Of a DNA stretch of 64,000 nucleotides, positions 9,442-18,614 are shown piece after piece. The DNA is taken from positions 77,921-141,920 of the forward strand of contig CAZSGE010000002.1 in NCBI GenBank assembly GCA_964606325.1, written 5' to 3'. The position numbers and the translations under genes are program-made. The notes under the pieces are model-generated. The model worked only from the letters and a program-made list of their open reading frames with translations. It ran no database searches and was not told where the DNA came from. Source of the stretch: Berkiella sp964606325 (GTDB taxonomy: Bacteria; Pseudomonadota; Gammaproteobacteria; Berkiellales; Berkiellaceae). How positions within the stretch are numbered: position 1 is the stretch's first letter; every line of letters starts with the position of its first letter.

Positions 9442-9842
9442 TTGTTATTATTGTCAATCGCTTCTTGAGCAACATCTCTGTCTTTTTGGGTGGCATTTTG
9501 GTTATTAACCACCATACCCATCCACGTTTTACTGATCTCATCATTCCCAGCTTCACATTCTATTTTAGCCATTTTTTCCGCTGCAACAAAATTACCTGAA
9601 ACAGCCATTGCTCTCATACCAACCGTAATACATTCTTTTAATGAGGCCCCATCTGTTACATCTTGTCTTTGCTTACATTGATTTTCAAAATTCTCAACCA
9701 TCTTTGCCTGTTCAGAAGTCTGGGCGTTATGAGACGGCAGTTTCGCTAAAATCGTTTTACAGTCAACTGCTAACAAGACTTTAGGTGTATTTAATACAAT
9801 AAATAAACTGCCAACAAGTATTTTAGTTTTGTACGACATCAT
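9438..9842 (-). CDS. small exported protein, unknown
   Basis: A 134-residue protein with a cleavable signal peptide: a basic start (MMSYKTK), a hydrophobic core (ILVGSLFIVL) and a likely cut after LLA near residue 25. The mature part is helical and hydrophilic with four cysteines (DCKT, NQCK, KECI, IECE) that could form two periplasmic disulfides. It ends in poly-Asn. Its 3' end overlaps the convergent coiled-coil gene by four bases. No family is recognised. Confidence 0.6.
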   Translation of the reverse strand: MMSYKTKILVGSLFIVLNTPKVLLAVDCKTILAKLPSHNAQTSEQAKMVENFENQCKQRQDVTDGASLKECITVGMRAMAVSGNFVAAEKMAKIECEAGNDEISKTWMGMVVNNQNATQKDRDVAQEAIDNNNN

Positions 9843-10022
9843 TCATCCTCATTAGTCTGGCTTATATAAATAGTAGCCGATTGCCTAACGCCCAACCTTT
9901 GATTTTTTTACAGTAATATTTACGCCTGTTTACTTACACTTTTATTTATAAATTTTTAGTCTATGTTCTCTAAAGTGCGTTTTCATTTCAAGCTTGATAT
10001 ATAAACAGTCATTGGGGGCATT

Positions 10023-10316
10023 ATGAAAAAAATAATTATCGCAACTTTATGCAGCCTTAGTTTAGTGTTGATGAGCACTGTTGCTATGGCTAAACAAGGG
10101 TGCAAACATTATGGTCATCATCATCACCAGCATTATGGTCATCATCATCACCAGCATTATGGCCATCATCATCACGGCCATCATTGGGGGCATCATCACC
10201 ATGGTCATTGGGGACATTATCATAAACACTACGGTCATAAACATCACAGTCATAAACACCATGGCCATAAACACCACTCAAAACAACAATCAAAGCACAA
10301 TCATAAACATCACTAA
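10023..10316 (+). CDS. exported histidine-rich repeat protein
   Basis: A 97-residue protein with a clear signal peptide (MKKIIIATLCSLSLVLMS, cut after AMA near 23). The mature chain is almost entirely His, Gly, Tyr and Lys. It is built from tandem units such as HYGHHHHQ, encoded by a 24-bp DNA repeat at 10107-10178, and then GHKHH-type units. Clustered His points to periplasmic or secreted binding of nickel, zinc, copper or cobalt; that is inference from composition. A strong purine-rich site precedes the ATG. A second His-rich exported protein follows at 10480. Reverse-frame ORFs here are repeat artefacts. Confidence 0.75.
   Translation: MKKIIIATLCSLSLVLMSTVAMAKQGCKHYGHHHHQHYGHHHHQHYGHHHHGHHWGHHHHGHWGHYHKHYGHKHHSHKHHGHKHHSKQQSKHNHKHH
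10107..10178 (+). repeat. 24-bp tandem repeat coding HYGHHHHQ
   Basis: Three consecutive 24-bp units begin at 10107, 10131 and 10155. The first two are identical; the third carries changes at its end. They encode the octapeptide HYGHHHHQ and could expand or contract by slippage. Confidence 0.85.
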
Positions 10317-10328
10317 AATCTAAATTGC

Positions 10329-10362
10329 GCCTACAAAGGATATTTAATTATCCCTTGTAGGC
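10329..10362 (+). terminator. hairpin after the His-rich gene
   Basis: The 14-base arm at 10329-10342 pairs with 10349-10362 with one mismatch, around a 6-base loop (TTTAAT). It lies 12 bases past the stop at 10316. No strong T-run follows, so efficiency is uncertain. Confidence 0.6.
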
Positions 10363-10479
10363 ATTTCCCACCTAATTAATTCCTAAAATTACTGATCGAA
10401 CTCACAGCAATAAACTTTTGAACCTTTGTCAAATAGCTTAAGTCTCATAAACGTCGCAATTATATAGCGAGGAGATATC

Positions 10480-10770
10480 ATGAGAACTTTACTATTTATC
10501 TTTCTAGTCGTTTTTTCTACAGCATCGCTAGCTCATAAACATAAGCATTGTCACTATGGGCATGGACATCATCATCATCATGCACACTATGGTTACGGTT
10601 ATACCAATTTCTTCTTTGTTCCAGGAAATGTGTATGAACGTGATGTTTACCGTGTTCGTGGAGGTTATGTTGTAGAAAGAGACTATCCAGTTGTTCGTTA
10701 CTGGCCCTATCGAACCAGAGTCCATTACGACTACTATCGTCCAGTTTACAACCGCTATTGGTGGTGGTAA
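10480..10770 (+). CDS. second exported His/Tyr-rich protein
   Basis: A 96-residue product with a signal peptide (MRTLLFIFLVVFSTASLA, cut near 18). A His cluster (HKHKHCHYGHGHHHHHAHYGYG) is followed by a Tyr/Arg/Val-rich segment ending RPVYNRYWWW. The second half resembles small exported Tyr/Arg-rich proteins seen in many Proteobacteria, but no named family is claimed. GAGGAG lies just before the ATG. Tandem placement with the preceding His-rich gene suggests a shared metal-related or envelope role. Confidence 0.7.
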   Translation: MRTLLFIFLVVFSTASLAHKHKHCHYGHGHHHHHAHYGYGYTNFFFVPGNVYERDVYRVRGGYVVERDYPVVRYWPYRTRVHYDYYRPVYNRYWWW

Positions 10771-10778
10771 ATCAACCT

Positions 10779-10819
10779 AGTGGGCATTCTTCGCGCATAG
10801 GCGTCCATAAATGCCCACT
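10779..10819 (+). terminator. long-armed hairpin after the His/Tyr-rich gene
   Basis: AGTGGGCATT (10779-10788) pairs perfectly with AATGCCCACT (10810-10819) around a 21-base loop, just past the stop at 10770. There is no T-run, so it may be a stabilising hairpin. Confidence 0.5.
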
Positions 10820-10885
10820 GTCCCCTTGAAATAAGCAGCTGATTCAATAGAATAAGGATATTGTTTTAACAGCTGGATAAATAAC

Positions 10886-11233
10886 ATGCCCATCGAACCA
10901 AGTGTCATCGGTTTTGAAGATTTTCTAAAAATTCAAATGTGCGCAGGCATGATTATTGAGGCATCGATAAACGAAAAAGCTAAAAAACCTGCTTATCAAC
11001 TGACTATTGATTTTGGGCCGTTAGGAATTAAAACAAGCTCGGCTCAAATCACAGAGCATTACGCCCCTTCAGATCTCATAGGCCAACAAGTGATTGCTGT
11101 GATGAATTTTCCAACTAAGAAGGTTGCAGGAGTAAATTCCGAAGTACTAGTACTTGCCTGTGTATGCGAACAAGAAGGCACTATCTTGCTACAACCTACA
11201 AAACAGGTTTCTAATGGTGCACGTGTACTTTGA
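10886..11233 (+). CDS. csaA: CsaA-like tRNA-binding OB-fold protein
   Basis: A 115-residue protein of the tRNA-binding-domain family, about the usual CsaA length (around 110 aa). Recognisable features are FEDFLKIQMCAGMIIEA at the start, the YQLTIDFGPLGIKTSSAQIT strand block, QVIAVMNFPTKKVAGVNSEVLVLA and a C-terminal LLQPTKQVSNGARV. Relatives act as homodimeric tRNA-binding or chaperone-like proteins (CsaA of Bacillus, YgjH of E. coli). It stands alone between a secreted-protein gene and a membrane-protein gene. The family call is strong; the physiological role is less certain. Confidence 0.85.
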   Translation: MPIEPSVIGFEDFLKIQMCAGMIIEASINEKAKKPAYQLTIDFGPLGIKTSSAQITEHYAPSDLIGQQVIAVMNFPTKKVAGVNSEVLVLACVCEQEGTILLQPTKQVSNGARVL

Positions 11234-11287
11234 AAGGCTTATGATTAACACTACACTTGAATAGAATCATTCACTTTTGGATACGGC

Positions 11288-12052
11288 ATGAGCTATATTG
11301 CCTCAACATATTCACTTGCATTTAAGCTATTTGCCAATAGCTTCCTGGCGGTTTTGCCTTTTGCATTCGTCTATATCATTGTCGACTTATCTTTAGAAGC
11401 ATTAGTTTCCATAATGTTACCCAAAATTGATACTAACTATGCTGATCATTTATCTGTAATATATTTTCTCGTCATTGCTCTCATCACAATATGGATATTT
11501 AGTTGCATTCTTATAGGAATGTATCAAAAGCATCACCAACTTCCCTTTCGCTATACCAGCATTTGTCTAACCAGTATTCAAAAGTTCTTGAAAATTGTGA
11601 CTGCGATAATAATTATCATGATCCCCATTATCCTCATGAGTTTGCTACTTCATTTTATTAGTGGGATCCTTGAAACTCTCGCACAACCAAATGATCAAGA
11701 ACTAAATTTGATAGCTATCATCATGATCATCTTTTTAGCATTATTTTGCATATGTATGATAACTTGGTCTTTGATATGTATCTATTTTTATTTAATACCA
11801 TTACTTATCATGATTAAAAATGAAAAAGTAATTGACAGCATAAAGCAAAGTCGGAATTTAACCAAAAATTTTTGGTTGAATACTTTTTTGTTACTATTTT
11901 TATTTGTATTTATTACAGCGCTGCTTCAAATTGCACTATTTTTAGTAATAGGTCCACTAAGTGAAGTGCTGATTTCAATCTTTATACTCCCCTTTAGTGC
12001 AGCATTAATGATTATTCATCACGAAAAGCTTGAAAAGATCAAAAAAATTTAA
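11288..12052 (+). CDS. polytopic inner-membrane protein, possibly YciC/UPF0259-like
   Basis: A 254-residue hydrophobic protein with about six membrane segments. Length and topology, and the loop EKVIDSIKQSRNLTKNFWLNT before the last two helices, recall the YciC (UPF0259) and glycerophosphodiesterase membrane-domain proteins. The similarity is of pattern only. It ends in a basic tail (HEKLEKIKKI). The stop overlaps the convergent neighbour by four bases. Confidence 0.5.
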   Translation: MSYIASTYSLAFKLFANSFLAVLPFAFVYIIVDLSLEALVSIMLPKIDTNYADHLSVIYFLVIALITIWIFSCILIGMYQKHHQLPFRYTSICLTSIQKFLKIVTAIIIIMIPIILMSLLLHFISGILETLAQPNDQELNLIAIIMIIFLALFCICMITWSLICIYFYLIPLLIMIKNEKVIDSIKQSRNLTKNFWLNTFLLLFLFVFITALLQIALFLVIGPLSEVLISIFILPFSAALMIIHHEKLEKIKKI

Positions 12053-12846
12053 ACATGTTTTCGCTGCACCTCAATAGCAAGAGCCCTATCATCTTCTTCT
12101 TGCTGTAATCTTTGCGCAAGATCACGATCAAGCTGTTCTTGGTACCAAGAATTGTCTTGAATTTTTTTGGTTTCAAATTGAAGAAGAATTGCTCCATTTG
12201 GTTTATCCTTTTCTTCAATAAGCCGATTATCTTCATCTCGCTTTGGGCTACTTTCTTTTTGCCTTTTACTTTCAGATACGGCCGCTTTTGGCGATATCGG
12301 CCTAACAAGAGTTTTGTTTGATTTGCATACTTCTTCTTTAATACCCTTTAAGATAGATAGAACAATATCACCTATTACAGCATCTGATAATTGTTCGCCA
12401 TCCTTTTTACAACGCGCAGCTAACGTACCTGTCTTTTGGTATGATTGTGCATAAACATGCTCACCGCCTATTGCCAACACGGCTGCATTATTATCATCAG
12501 CAAAAGGACAGTCTGGACTTTTATTTAATCTGTACTCATGTAAAAGTTTATAAAGAATAGTATAAATCGTTTCAAGATCATCTTTATCCACAGAGTCTGG
12601 AAGCAGCGATTGAACTTTAATACGAAGTAATAGATCTTCTTGGGCTACAGCTTCGCCAATCGGCAATTTTTTAGTATCGTTATCATAGCTGCTTAAATCT
12701 AAACAAATTAAATCAAGCAAAGCGACAAAGGTTGCCTTACCATCATTTAATTTTATGCCCTCTAAGGATTCAGATAGCATGTTAGTGTAAGCACGCACTT
12801 TTTCTTCAATTGCGCTGCGCTGATATTTTGTTGGCGCTTGAATCAT
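12049..12846 (-). CDS. orphan protein with C-terminal ubiquitin-interacting-like helix
   Basis: A 265-residue soluble protein from the ATG at 12846 (a TTG at 12864 would add six residues). The N-terminal 170 residues are helical. A basic, Ser/Pro-rich linker follows at about 180-215. The chain ends in DRDLAQRLQQEEDDRALAIE (about 240-259). That acidic helix with LAxxLQxEE and a following ALA resembles UIM/MIU helices of eukaryotic ubiquitin-binding proteins. The resemblance is visual, not a profile hit. The first half matches no family known to me. It converges on the membrane-protein gene with a four-base overlap. An effector role is conceivable. Confidence 0.55.
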   Translation of the reverse strand: MIQAPTKYQRSAIEEKVRAYTNMLSESLEGIKLNDGKATFVALLDLICLDLSSYDNDTKKLPIGEAVAQEDLLLRIKVQSLLPDSVDKDDLETIYTILYKLLHEYRLNKSPDCPFADDNNAAVLAIGGEHVYAQSYQKTGTLAARCKKDGEQLSDAVIGDIVLSILKGIKEEVCKSNKTLVRPISPKAAVSESKRQKESSPKRDEDNRLIEEKDKPNGAILLQFETKKIQDNSWYQEQLDRDLAQRLQQEEDDRALAIEVQRKHV

Positions 12847-12996
12847 AAAACGTCTCTTTTTCAAAATGTAGATTTGCGGATAACTTAAGGAATATTGCCT
12901 AAAACGACAATCTTTATCCGATAGATGGCAGAGTTTGAACGCTATGATGAAGCAAAAATAATATGTTTGATGACTTACTCTAAAGATATGAAGACA

Positions 12997-14085
12997 TTAA
13001 TATTTCAATGACCGCGTTTTAGAACAAATGTTTTTTAAACTTTCCCATTCACTAGGCGTAAGGCTGGGTTCGTAGGGTTTAGATTTTTGATTTTTTTCAA
13101 TTAACAGAATGCGATCTTCATGCGTCGGGTGATCAACCAAATAGGCTTCTAGACCTTTAAATTCACCCGAGTCTTTTGCTAAATATTCCATGGCTTGACG
13201 AAAGCCTTTGGGATCAATATTGGCTTTTTGTACCAACTCAACTGCAATTTTATCTGCTTGCATTTCATAATCACGTCTAAATTTTAAATTAAGATAATCA
13301 AAAGCTATATTTTTATCTGACACACCTAATACTGCATTATAAAATGCTTTGATGCCCATCTCATTAATAAAACTTGCAATCACATGATGCTGCATAGAAT
13401 GTCCCATTTCATGAGCAATAACGCCTGCAACGCCATCTGGGGTACCAATCTTAAATAAGCCACTATAAATAAAAATATGAAATCCAGGTGTAGATTCTGC
13501 ATTCACAAAATCTGGCGCATTAATCACTCTAATATCAAATGGATGTTTAGGATTTGCTTGCTTGACTAATTTACTTACTATTTTATCAAGTGCCTTTTTG
13601 CCATCATCACTCACACATTCTTGCTCGCTGGCAAATCTTTGCTTTACCTCATTTTCCCAAATATCTTCTTCCCAACTAAAAGGAACTAAATTGGCAATCC
13701 CTAATGAAACCAGTGGAAAATGCCAAATGGGCGTCACAATTAACAATAATGCAACAACAAATAACACCCATGCGACTCGCCAAGGATAATGAATATGTGA
13801 CAATTTGATATTACTTTTGGGAATTAAAGGCAAAATAGATTGAAATGCCTCCATATTTTGCACTACCAAACGCGCACCCAACATAGTTTTTGAACCTAGG
13901 ATTGCTGGTTTGTCACCATGAGGTCTTTCCATTAACTGCAAACTGTCTTTAGGCCATTTAATTTCATTCGACTGGTTATTATTTTCAACAGACAACCTTA
14001 ATCCTTCAGGCAATATTTCAACCAGAACATCTTTTGATTGAATGTTTTGTCCATCAAAAAATCTTGCGCTAAACCTGAAGCTCAT
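12997..14085 (-). CDS. membrane-anchored M48 zinc metalloprotease
   Basis: A 362-residue peptidase with the zinc motif HEMGH (His225, Glu226, His229) and the third-ligand region DYEMQAD (Glu274). One membrane segment lies at about 104-122 (AWVLFVVALLLIVTPIW), so the catalytic domain after it is probably periplasmic. The N-terminal 95 residues form a small beta-rich domain. The gene starts 10 bases after the YjgN/DUF898 gene. That pairing is common in proteobacteria and suggests the two membrane proteins work together. The HExxH class is certain; the substrate is unknown. Confidence 0.88.
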   Translation of the reverse strand: MSFRFSARFFDGQNIQSKDVLVEILPEGLRLSVENNNQSNEIKWPKDSLQLMERPHGDKPAILGSKTMLGARLVVQNMEAFQSILPLIPKSNIKLSHIHYPWRVAWVLFVVALLLIVTPIWHFPLVSLGIANLVPFSWEEDIWENEVKQRFASEQECVSDDGKKALDKIVSKLVKQANPKHPFDIRVINAPDFVNAESTPGFHIFIYSGLFKIGTPDGVAGVIAHEMGHSMQHHVIASFINEMGIKAFYNAVLGVSDKNIAFDYLNLKFRRDYEMQADKIAVELVQKANIDPKGFRQAMEYLAKDSGEFKGLEAYLVDHPTHEDRILLIEKNQKSKPYEPSLTPSEWESLKNICSKTRSLKY

Positions 14086-14095
14086 GCATTCTTTC

Positions 14096-15472
14096 CTAAA
14101 TTAAACCTATTTCCAAATTCATCACAGAAGCAAAGCCTCCACCAAACTTAGTTTTTTCACCGGGTGCTTGCTCTATTGTAAGTTGATTTAAATCACCTAT
14201 AACTTGCACGTGACGACAGAAGAATTTCATCCTGCGTTGCCAAATTAAAGGAACCCCTAGTGATAGAGTACAGATAAATATTAAATCATTAATGACAAAT
14301 AACTTTAAATACTCATATCCGGAGACATTACATGTAAATCCTATATCACCAAATTTTAAGTTATTGTATCTTCCTCTTAAGAGTGTGGCTCGATACCAAT
14401 ATCGAGGAATATAGCAAATCCAAATTAGTATCAACAAGCAAAGAAAATAGCCTTCTTTAATAAGGGTATACACTAGTTTTTCTATTAACCAACCTTCTTG
14501 AGGAGCACTTTGCGCAATGTAGGGCAAAACAAAATAGCCAATCAACAACATTAATCCAACAACATAAATTGTTGCACCAATTGTCGCTAAATTCACCACA
14601 ATTAGGTTTTTATAGGAAATATTAAATGAAGCTTGTTGATTGCCAAAAAAGAGTTTTTTTAGCTTATATTTATTTAACATAATGTCACTGATAGGGATCC
14701 AAAAACCGAGAGTGACAACTTTCAAAACAGTGTGCACAACACCTAACAAAGAATATAGCACAGCTGAGCCTTCTAAATGGCCTCTAATACCACGCCATCG
14801 AAGCCTTGAGACACGATAACGCAAAGAACCAAATACAATCACAAACGGTAAGCACACAAAGAAGAATACAAGATAAAGAGGTGTTAATATGATGGCAAAT
14901 AACAAAGATAGATTTTTCTTTGGATTAAATTGTGCATCTAAATTTGAATTAAATGCGCCAAAATCTAGACGCCATTTAATGTCAATGATACCTTTTTGAT
15001 ATTTATAGTAAAGCCCCTGATCATTAAACTGCACAACAAATTGAGAAAAACTTACAAAATCTGCTATTAATTTGTTTTGATTAAAGGCATCACGCTGTTC
15101 AAAATGGTGAACTTCTGATTTTTCATCCGTGTCCGCTTGAGCTTGATCATCTTGCTGTAACTTGATAGGATTTCGCGCGTAACTTTCAATTTCATTTTGC
15201 GCCCAAAATAATGGCAAGGAACATATTGCTACTAATGTTAATCCAATCATTAACCCTATCAATAATTCTTTCGCATAACCTGTGTATTCAAATCTATCGT
15301 TTTCTAAAATAAATGATGAAGTGATATATCGACGTTTTCGGGTTTTTCCCCAAAAATGATATAATCCCAAAGTTAAGATACTTAAAGAAATACTGAGTGC
15401 ATAAATTTTATACAGCTCACTGATCTTACCATCATATCTTAAAGGGTGTACGTTTGATGATTCTGTTGACAT
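14096..15472 (-). CDS. yjgN: YjgN family (DUF898) membrane protein
   Basis: A 458-residue polytopic protein. The DUF898 signature is clear at the N-terminus: YALSISLSILTLGLYHFWGK, then TRKRRYITSSFILENDRFEYTG. The motif repeats in weaker form near the C-terminus (GVPLIWQRRMKFFCRHVQVIG). It is longer than E. coli YjgN (about 400 aa) because of a hydrophilic insertion at about 90-180. First gene of a two-gene operon with the M48 protease. The function of the family is unknown. Confidence 0.8.
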   Translation of the reverse strand: MSTESSNVHPLRYDGKISELYKIYALSISLSILTLGLYHFWGKTRKRRYITSSFILENDRFEYTGYAKELLIGLMIGLTLVAICSLPLFWAQNEIESYARNPIKLQQDDQAQADTDEKSEVHHFEQRDAFNQNKLIADFVSFSQFVVQFNDQGLYYKYQKGIIDIKWRLDFGAFNSNLDAQFNPKKNLSLLFAIILTPLYLVFFFVCLPFVIVFGSLRYRVSRLRWRGIRGHLEGSAVLYSLLGVVHTVLKVVTLGFWIPISDIMLNKYKLKKLFFGNQQASFNISYKNLIVVNLATIGATIYVVGLMLLIGYFVLPYIAQSAPQEGWLIEKLVYTLIKEGYFLCLLILIWICYIPRYWYRATLLRGRYNNLKFGDIGFTCNVSGYEYLKLFVINDLIFICTLSLGVPLIWQRRMKFFCRHVQVIGDLNQLTIEQAPGEKTKFGGGFASVMNLEIGLI

Positions 15473-15541
15473 TATATGTACTTATTAGAATTCCTCTTAT
15501 TGTTATATCGCATCAATATGCAAATGCTTGATGAGATAGGA

Positions 15542-15550
15542 ATGCCTGTC
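15542..15550 (-). repeat. weak partial copy of the GGACAGGCAT repeat
   Basis: GACAGGCAT on the minus strand matches nine bases of the dispersed repeat, in the gap between the YjgN gene and the next gene. One nine-base match can occur by chance, so this copy is tentative. Confidence 0.3.
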
Positions 15551-15687
15551 GCATATTACTTGATTGACAGCATAGTTAAATTTCAATATCGTAATAATTA
15601 GGAATCAATTTAATCTCAGCTGTTTTTTTATCCCACTCATCTGCTGTAAGGCCTTGTATAGTCATCAATCCTCAAGGAGTGAACGAT

Positions 15688-16344
15688 ATGACCTACCCAA
15701 AAGCACTCATCGACAACACCATTAATTTTATTGTCAAAACATTAAAATACCAAGAAAAAGCAAAATCAGGTAAGACTGAGCTATATGAATTATCCGGCAG
15801 CCAAAAACATCATGCGACGAAAGACTTGCAAGAAATATTTTCACCCATTACAAAACGCAACCCTCATGTCATCATTGTTCTTCATAAACCTAATCAAAAT
15901 CCATTAAATGAAACCATCACGCCACCCACAGTTTTTAATTATTTAAAAAGTGCAAATTATGTTTTTCCTGTCAATTTTAAAATAATTATTGAAAAAGGTA
16001 GAAGTTTTTATAGAAAAGATGGTAAGGAAATTGAGATTTACAACCATTACAAAAGTAAATCCGAACAAAGAGCTCAACGGAAAAAAGAGATATCAAGTGA
16101 ATTAAATTATGGGCTAAAAGAACAAGGTGAAATTGATGATAATCTCATGTCTGCCATGAGAACGCTATCTTTACAAAAGAAAGCGAATATTCCTTATGTA
16201 TCAAAAGAATTAAGTTTGGAGGAGCAATACGCCCCACCCCCGCCAGCTTTGTTATGGGATTACGTCCAGCAAAAGATATCAAATAGTTCACATGAAAAAT
16301 CCAAATTCAAACATGTAAGTCCATTTAGCAAGCTACATTTTTAG
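15688..16344 (+). CDS. orphan basic protein, unknown
   Basis: A 218-residue soluble, Lys-rich protein of no recognised family. The ATG at 15688 is chosen because AAGGAG lies eight bases upstream; a GTG at 15679 overlaps that site. The middle contains a predicted alpha/beta stretch (NPHVIIVLHKPNQNP, VFPVNFKIIIEKG). The tail has YAPPPPALLWDY and basic residues. It ends four bases before the converging response-regulator gene. Confidence 0.55.
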   Translation: MTYPKALIDNTINFIVKTLKYQEKAKSGKTELYELSGSQKHHATKDLQEIFSPITKRNPHVIIVLHKPNQNPLNETITPPTVFNYLKSANYVFPVNFKIIIEKGRSFYRKDGKEIEIYNHYKSKSEQRAQRKKEISSELNYGLKEQGEIDDNLMSAMRTLSLQKKANIPYVSKELSLEEQYAPPPPALLWDYVQQKISNSSHEKSKFKHVSPFSKLHF

Positions 16345-16348
16345 TCAA

Positions 16349-17323
16349 TTAGCGATTGATGCCCACGTTCTGATAATTCTGTATACTAGTATGATTGGGA
16401 TTGTTCGGAACGTGGTATGATGTTGACGCTTTTTTAACAACGCATCTCACTTCATTGCCATCACCTAAATACTCAACCTTATCAAAGCAAATATGATTGG
16501 CAAAGGCAATACCTCGACCATGATTATCCATGGCACGTGTTGCATCAAAATCTAGATATTTGTTGTAGTCAAAACCATCACCTTGATCTTTGATGTGCAA
16601 TACTATTTCATCATCATTTTTATGAAAATCAATGGTTACAAACTTATCTTGGTTTTCAGGAAGATTTAATCGCTTGTTAATTTCTTCTTGCCATTTGCTT
16701 GCCAAATTTAAATCCGTTTTCTCATCATAGGTTATCTTTAAATTACCGTGCTCTATCGCATTAATCAGCATTTCAGAAATACCCAAAATAACTTTGTCAG
16801 GATGAGGAAACAAGCTCGCCAAACTGGTGCTAATTATGTTGGCATCATTGATATTCTTAATCTTAAAATTTGCCTGATTAACATATTTGAATAAAGTTTT
16901 AGTATTTTTAACTGCTTTTTGCATTTCTTGCTGTTTGGTGTAAAATTCGATAGCCGCTTTAACAATCGAATTAAAAACAGAAGGTGAATACGGCTTTGCC
17001 AAAAAGTGATATACACCCAACTTAAAGCTTTCACAAATATCACTCTTATCTGTCGAAGCAGTTTGCATGATGATTGGAATTTTATTGAACTCATCATGTA
17101 TTTTCATTTTTTGTAAAAATTCCATACCGGACATAATTGGCATCATTTTATCAAGCAAAATAAGATCGATAACATCGTGATGTGCAACAAGTGCGTCCCA
17201 CCCTTCTTTACCATTTTTACATTTAATGACGCCATGTTCACAATTTGTGCCTAGTTTAAGAAATCCTTCAATAATTTCCATGTTGTTTTCGTTATCTTCT
17301 ACCAATAAAATTTTTCTTGACAC
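16349..17323 (-). CDS. response regulator with C-terminal RsbW-like HATPase domain
   Basis: A 324-residue protein. A receiver domain (1-120) has Asp58 (LILLDKMMP) as phosphoacceptor and Lys110 (FLAKPYSP). It is joined by a short coiled coil to an anti-sigma/RsbW-type ATPase (about 165-305). The N box is EMLINAIEHGN, G1 is KDQGDGFD and G2 is NHGRGIAFAN. Such fusions often control partner-switching pathways or act as output of phosphorelays. It starts with GTG behind AAAGGAA. It is divergent from the FIST/hybrid-kinase pair across a 150-bp spacer, so the three probably form one signalling unit. Confidence 0.88.
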   Translation of the reverse strand: MSRKILLVEDNENNMEIIEGFLKLGTNCEHGVIKCKNGKEGWDALVAHHDVIDLILLDKMMPIMSGMEFLQKMKIHDEFNKIPIIMQTASTDKSDICESFKLGVYHFLAKPYSPSVFNSIVKAAIEFYTKQQEMQKAVKNTKTLFKYVNQANFKIKNINDANIISTSLASLFPHPDKVILGISEMLINAIEHGNLKITYDEKTDLNLASKWQEEINKRLNLPENQDKFVTIDFHKNDDEIVLHIKDQGDGFDYNKYLDFDATRAMDNHGRGIAFANHICFDKVEYLGDGNEVRCVVKKASTSYHVPNNPNHTSIQNYQNVGINR

Positions 17324-17473
17324 AACGTTTTCCTTTTAATGATATTACACTCATTAATATAAATTAGGATGCAATTAGGAAAATATAGTTTTAAAAAGCT
17401 ATTATATACCATTAAATATTGAGAATTTTTGGGCAGAAAATAATCATAGTGCTAGATATAATTAGGTGTAAAA

Positions 17474-18613
17474 ATGAAAATTGAAATGTTTCATTACAAA
17501 AACAACAAAGGATGGTCTGTTAAATCATTTCCTAATCTTGATTCAGAGAATACGTTGATATTCGCTTTTTGTGCACCTGAATTTTTTAACAATACAGTGC
17601 CATTGCTAGAACTTAAAAAGGCATACCCGTCCTCAAAAATTGCGGGATGCTCTACTGCAGGCGAAATATATGGCGACACGATAAACGATCACAGCATCAG
17701 TGTTGCGGTTGCTAAATTTGAAAAAAGCAAAGTAAAAATAATCACTGAACAAATAAATGATGTTGGACAATCTCAGATAATTGGAAAAAATTTAACTAAA
17801 GCTTTAAAAAGTGATGATTTAAAAGGAATTATTGTTCTTTCAGATGGTTTGTTGGTCAATGGCAGCGCACTAGTAGAAGGTTTAAAGGAAGATTTAGACC
17901 CAAAGGTTGTCATCACCGGTGGATTAGCGGGAGATGGTAATAATTTCAAACATACATGGTTGTTACAAAATGACAAGCCCGTTTACAATTGCATTACTGC
18001 TATTGGGTTATATGGCAATGACATTGAAATTGGATACGGCTCTAAAGCGGGATGGGATATATTCGGCCCTGAAAAGCTTATTACACGTTCACAGGGAAAC
18101 ATATTATATGAAATTGACGGCGAACCTGCCCTAGCTGTCTATAAAAAATATCTGGGAGAAAGAGCAAAAGATTTACCTGCATCAGGCCTATTATTTCCGT
18201 TGTCGATACGTGAATCGACGGCTAGCAAAAATAAAGTAGTTCGTACAATCCTTGCGATTGATGAAAATAATCAAAGTATGACGTTTGCAGGAAATATTCC
18301 TCAAGGGTGGTACGCTCAGTTGATGAAAGCCAATTTTGACAGGCTCATTGAGGCCGCTTCAATTGCAAGTAAACTAGCCACCTCTGAAATATACATGCCA
18401 CAAAATACTCTCAATTTAGCAATCAGTTGCGTCGGCAGAAGACTCGTCCTAGGTGAACGAACCGTTGAAGAAGTAGAAGCCAGTCTTGAGCACTTAGGAG
18501 AAAATCCCTCTATGATCGGTTTTTACTCCTATGGTGAGATTTCACCAAGCGGCCTAGCAAGCTGTGATCTGCATAATCAAACCATGACATTAACAACCAT
18601 CAAAGAAAGTTAA
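17474..18613 (+). CDS. FIST-domain sensory protein
   Basis: A 379-residue protein covering FIST_N (about 25-220; KIAGCSTAGEI, TGGLAGDGNNFKHTWL) and FIST_C (about 222-365; PASGLLFPLSI, GFYSYGEISPSG). FIST domains are predicted small-ligand sensors, possibly for amino acids, and are usually encoded beside histidine kinases or chemotaxis genes. That is the case here: the hybrid kinase begins one base after the stop, so the two are cotranscribed. There is no transmembrane segment, so it should sense cytosolic ligands. Confidence 0.9.
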   Translation: MKIEMFHYKNNKGWSVKSFPNLDSENTLIFAFCAPEFFNNTVPLLELKKAYPSSKIAGCSTAGEIYGDTINDHSISVAVAKFEKSKVKIITEQINDVGQSQIIGKNLTKALKSDDLKGIIVLSDGLLVNGSALVEGLKEDLDPKVVITGGLAGDGNNFKHTWLLQNDKPVYNCITAIGLYGNDIEIGYGSKAGWDIFGPEKLITRSQGNILYEIDGEPALAVYKKYLGERAKDLPASGLLFPLSIRESTASKNKVVRTILAIDENNQSMTFAGNIPQGWYAQLMKANFDRLIEAASIASKLATSEIYMPQNTLNLAISCVGRRLVLGERTVEEVEASLEHLGENPSMIGFYSYGEISPSGLASCDLHNQTMTLTTIKES

Positions 18614-18614
18614 T

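Noticed and set aside
10062..10323. Met-rich and Asp/His-rich ORFs in other frames over the His-rich gene
   Set aside because: They are products of the repeated CAT/ATG trinucleotides; the forward frame has the signal peptide and ribosome site.
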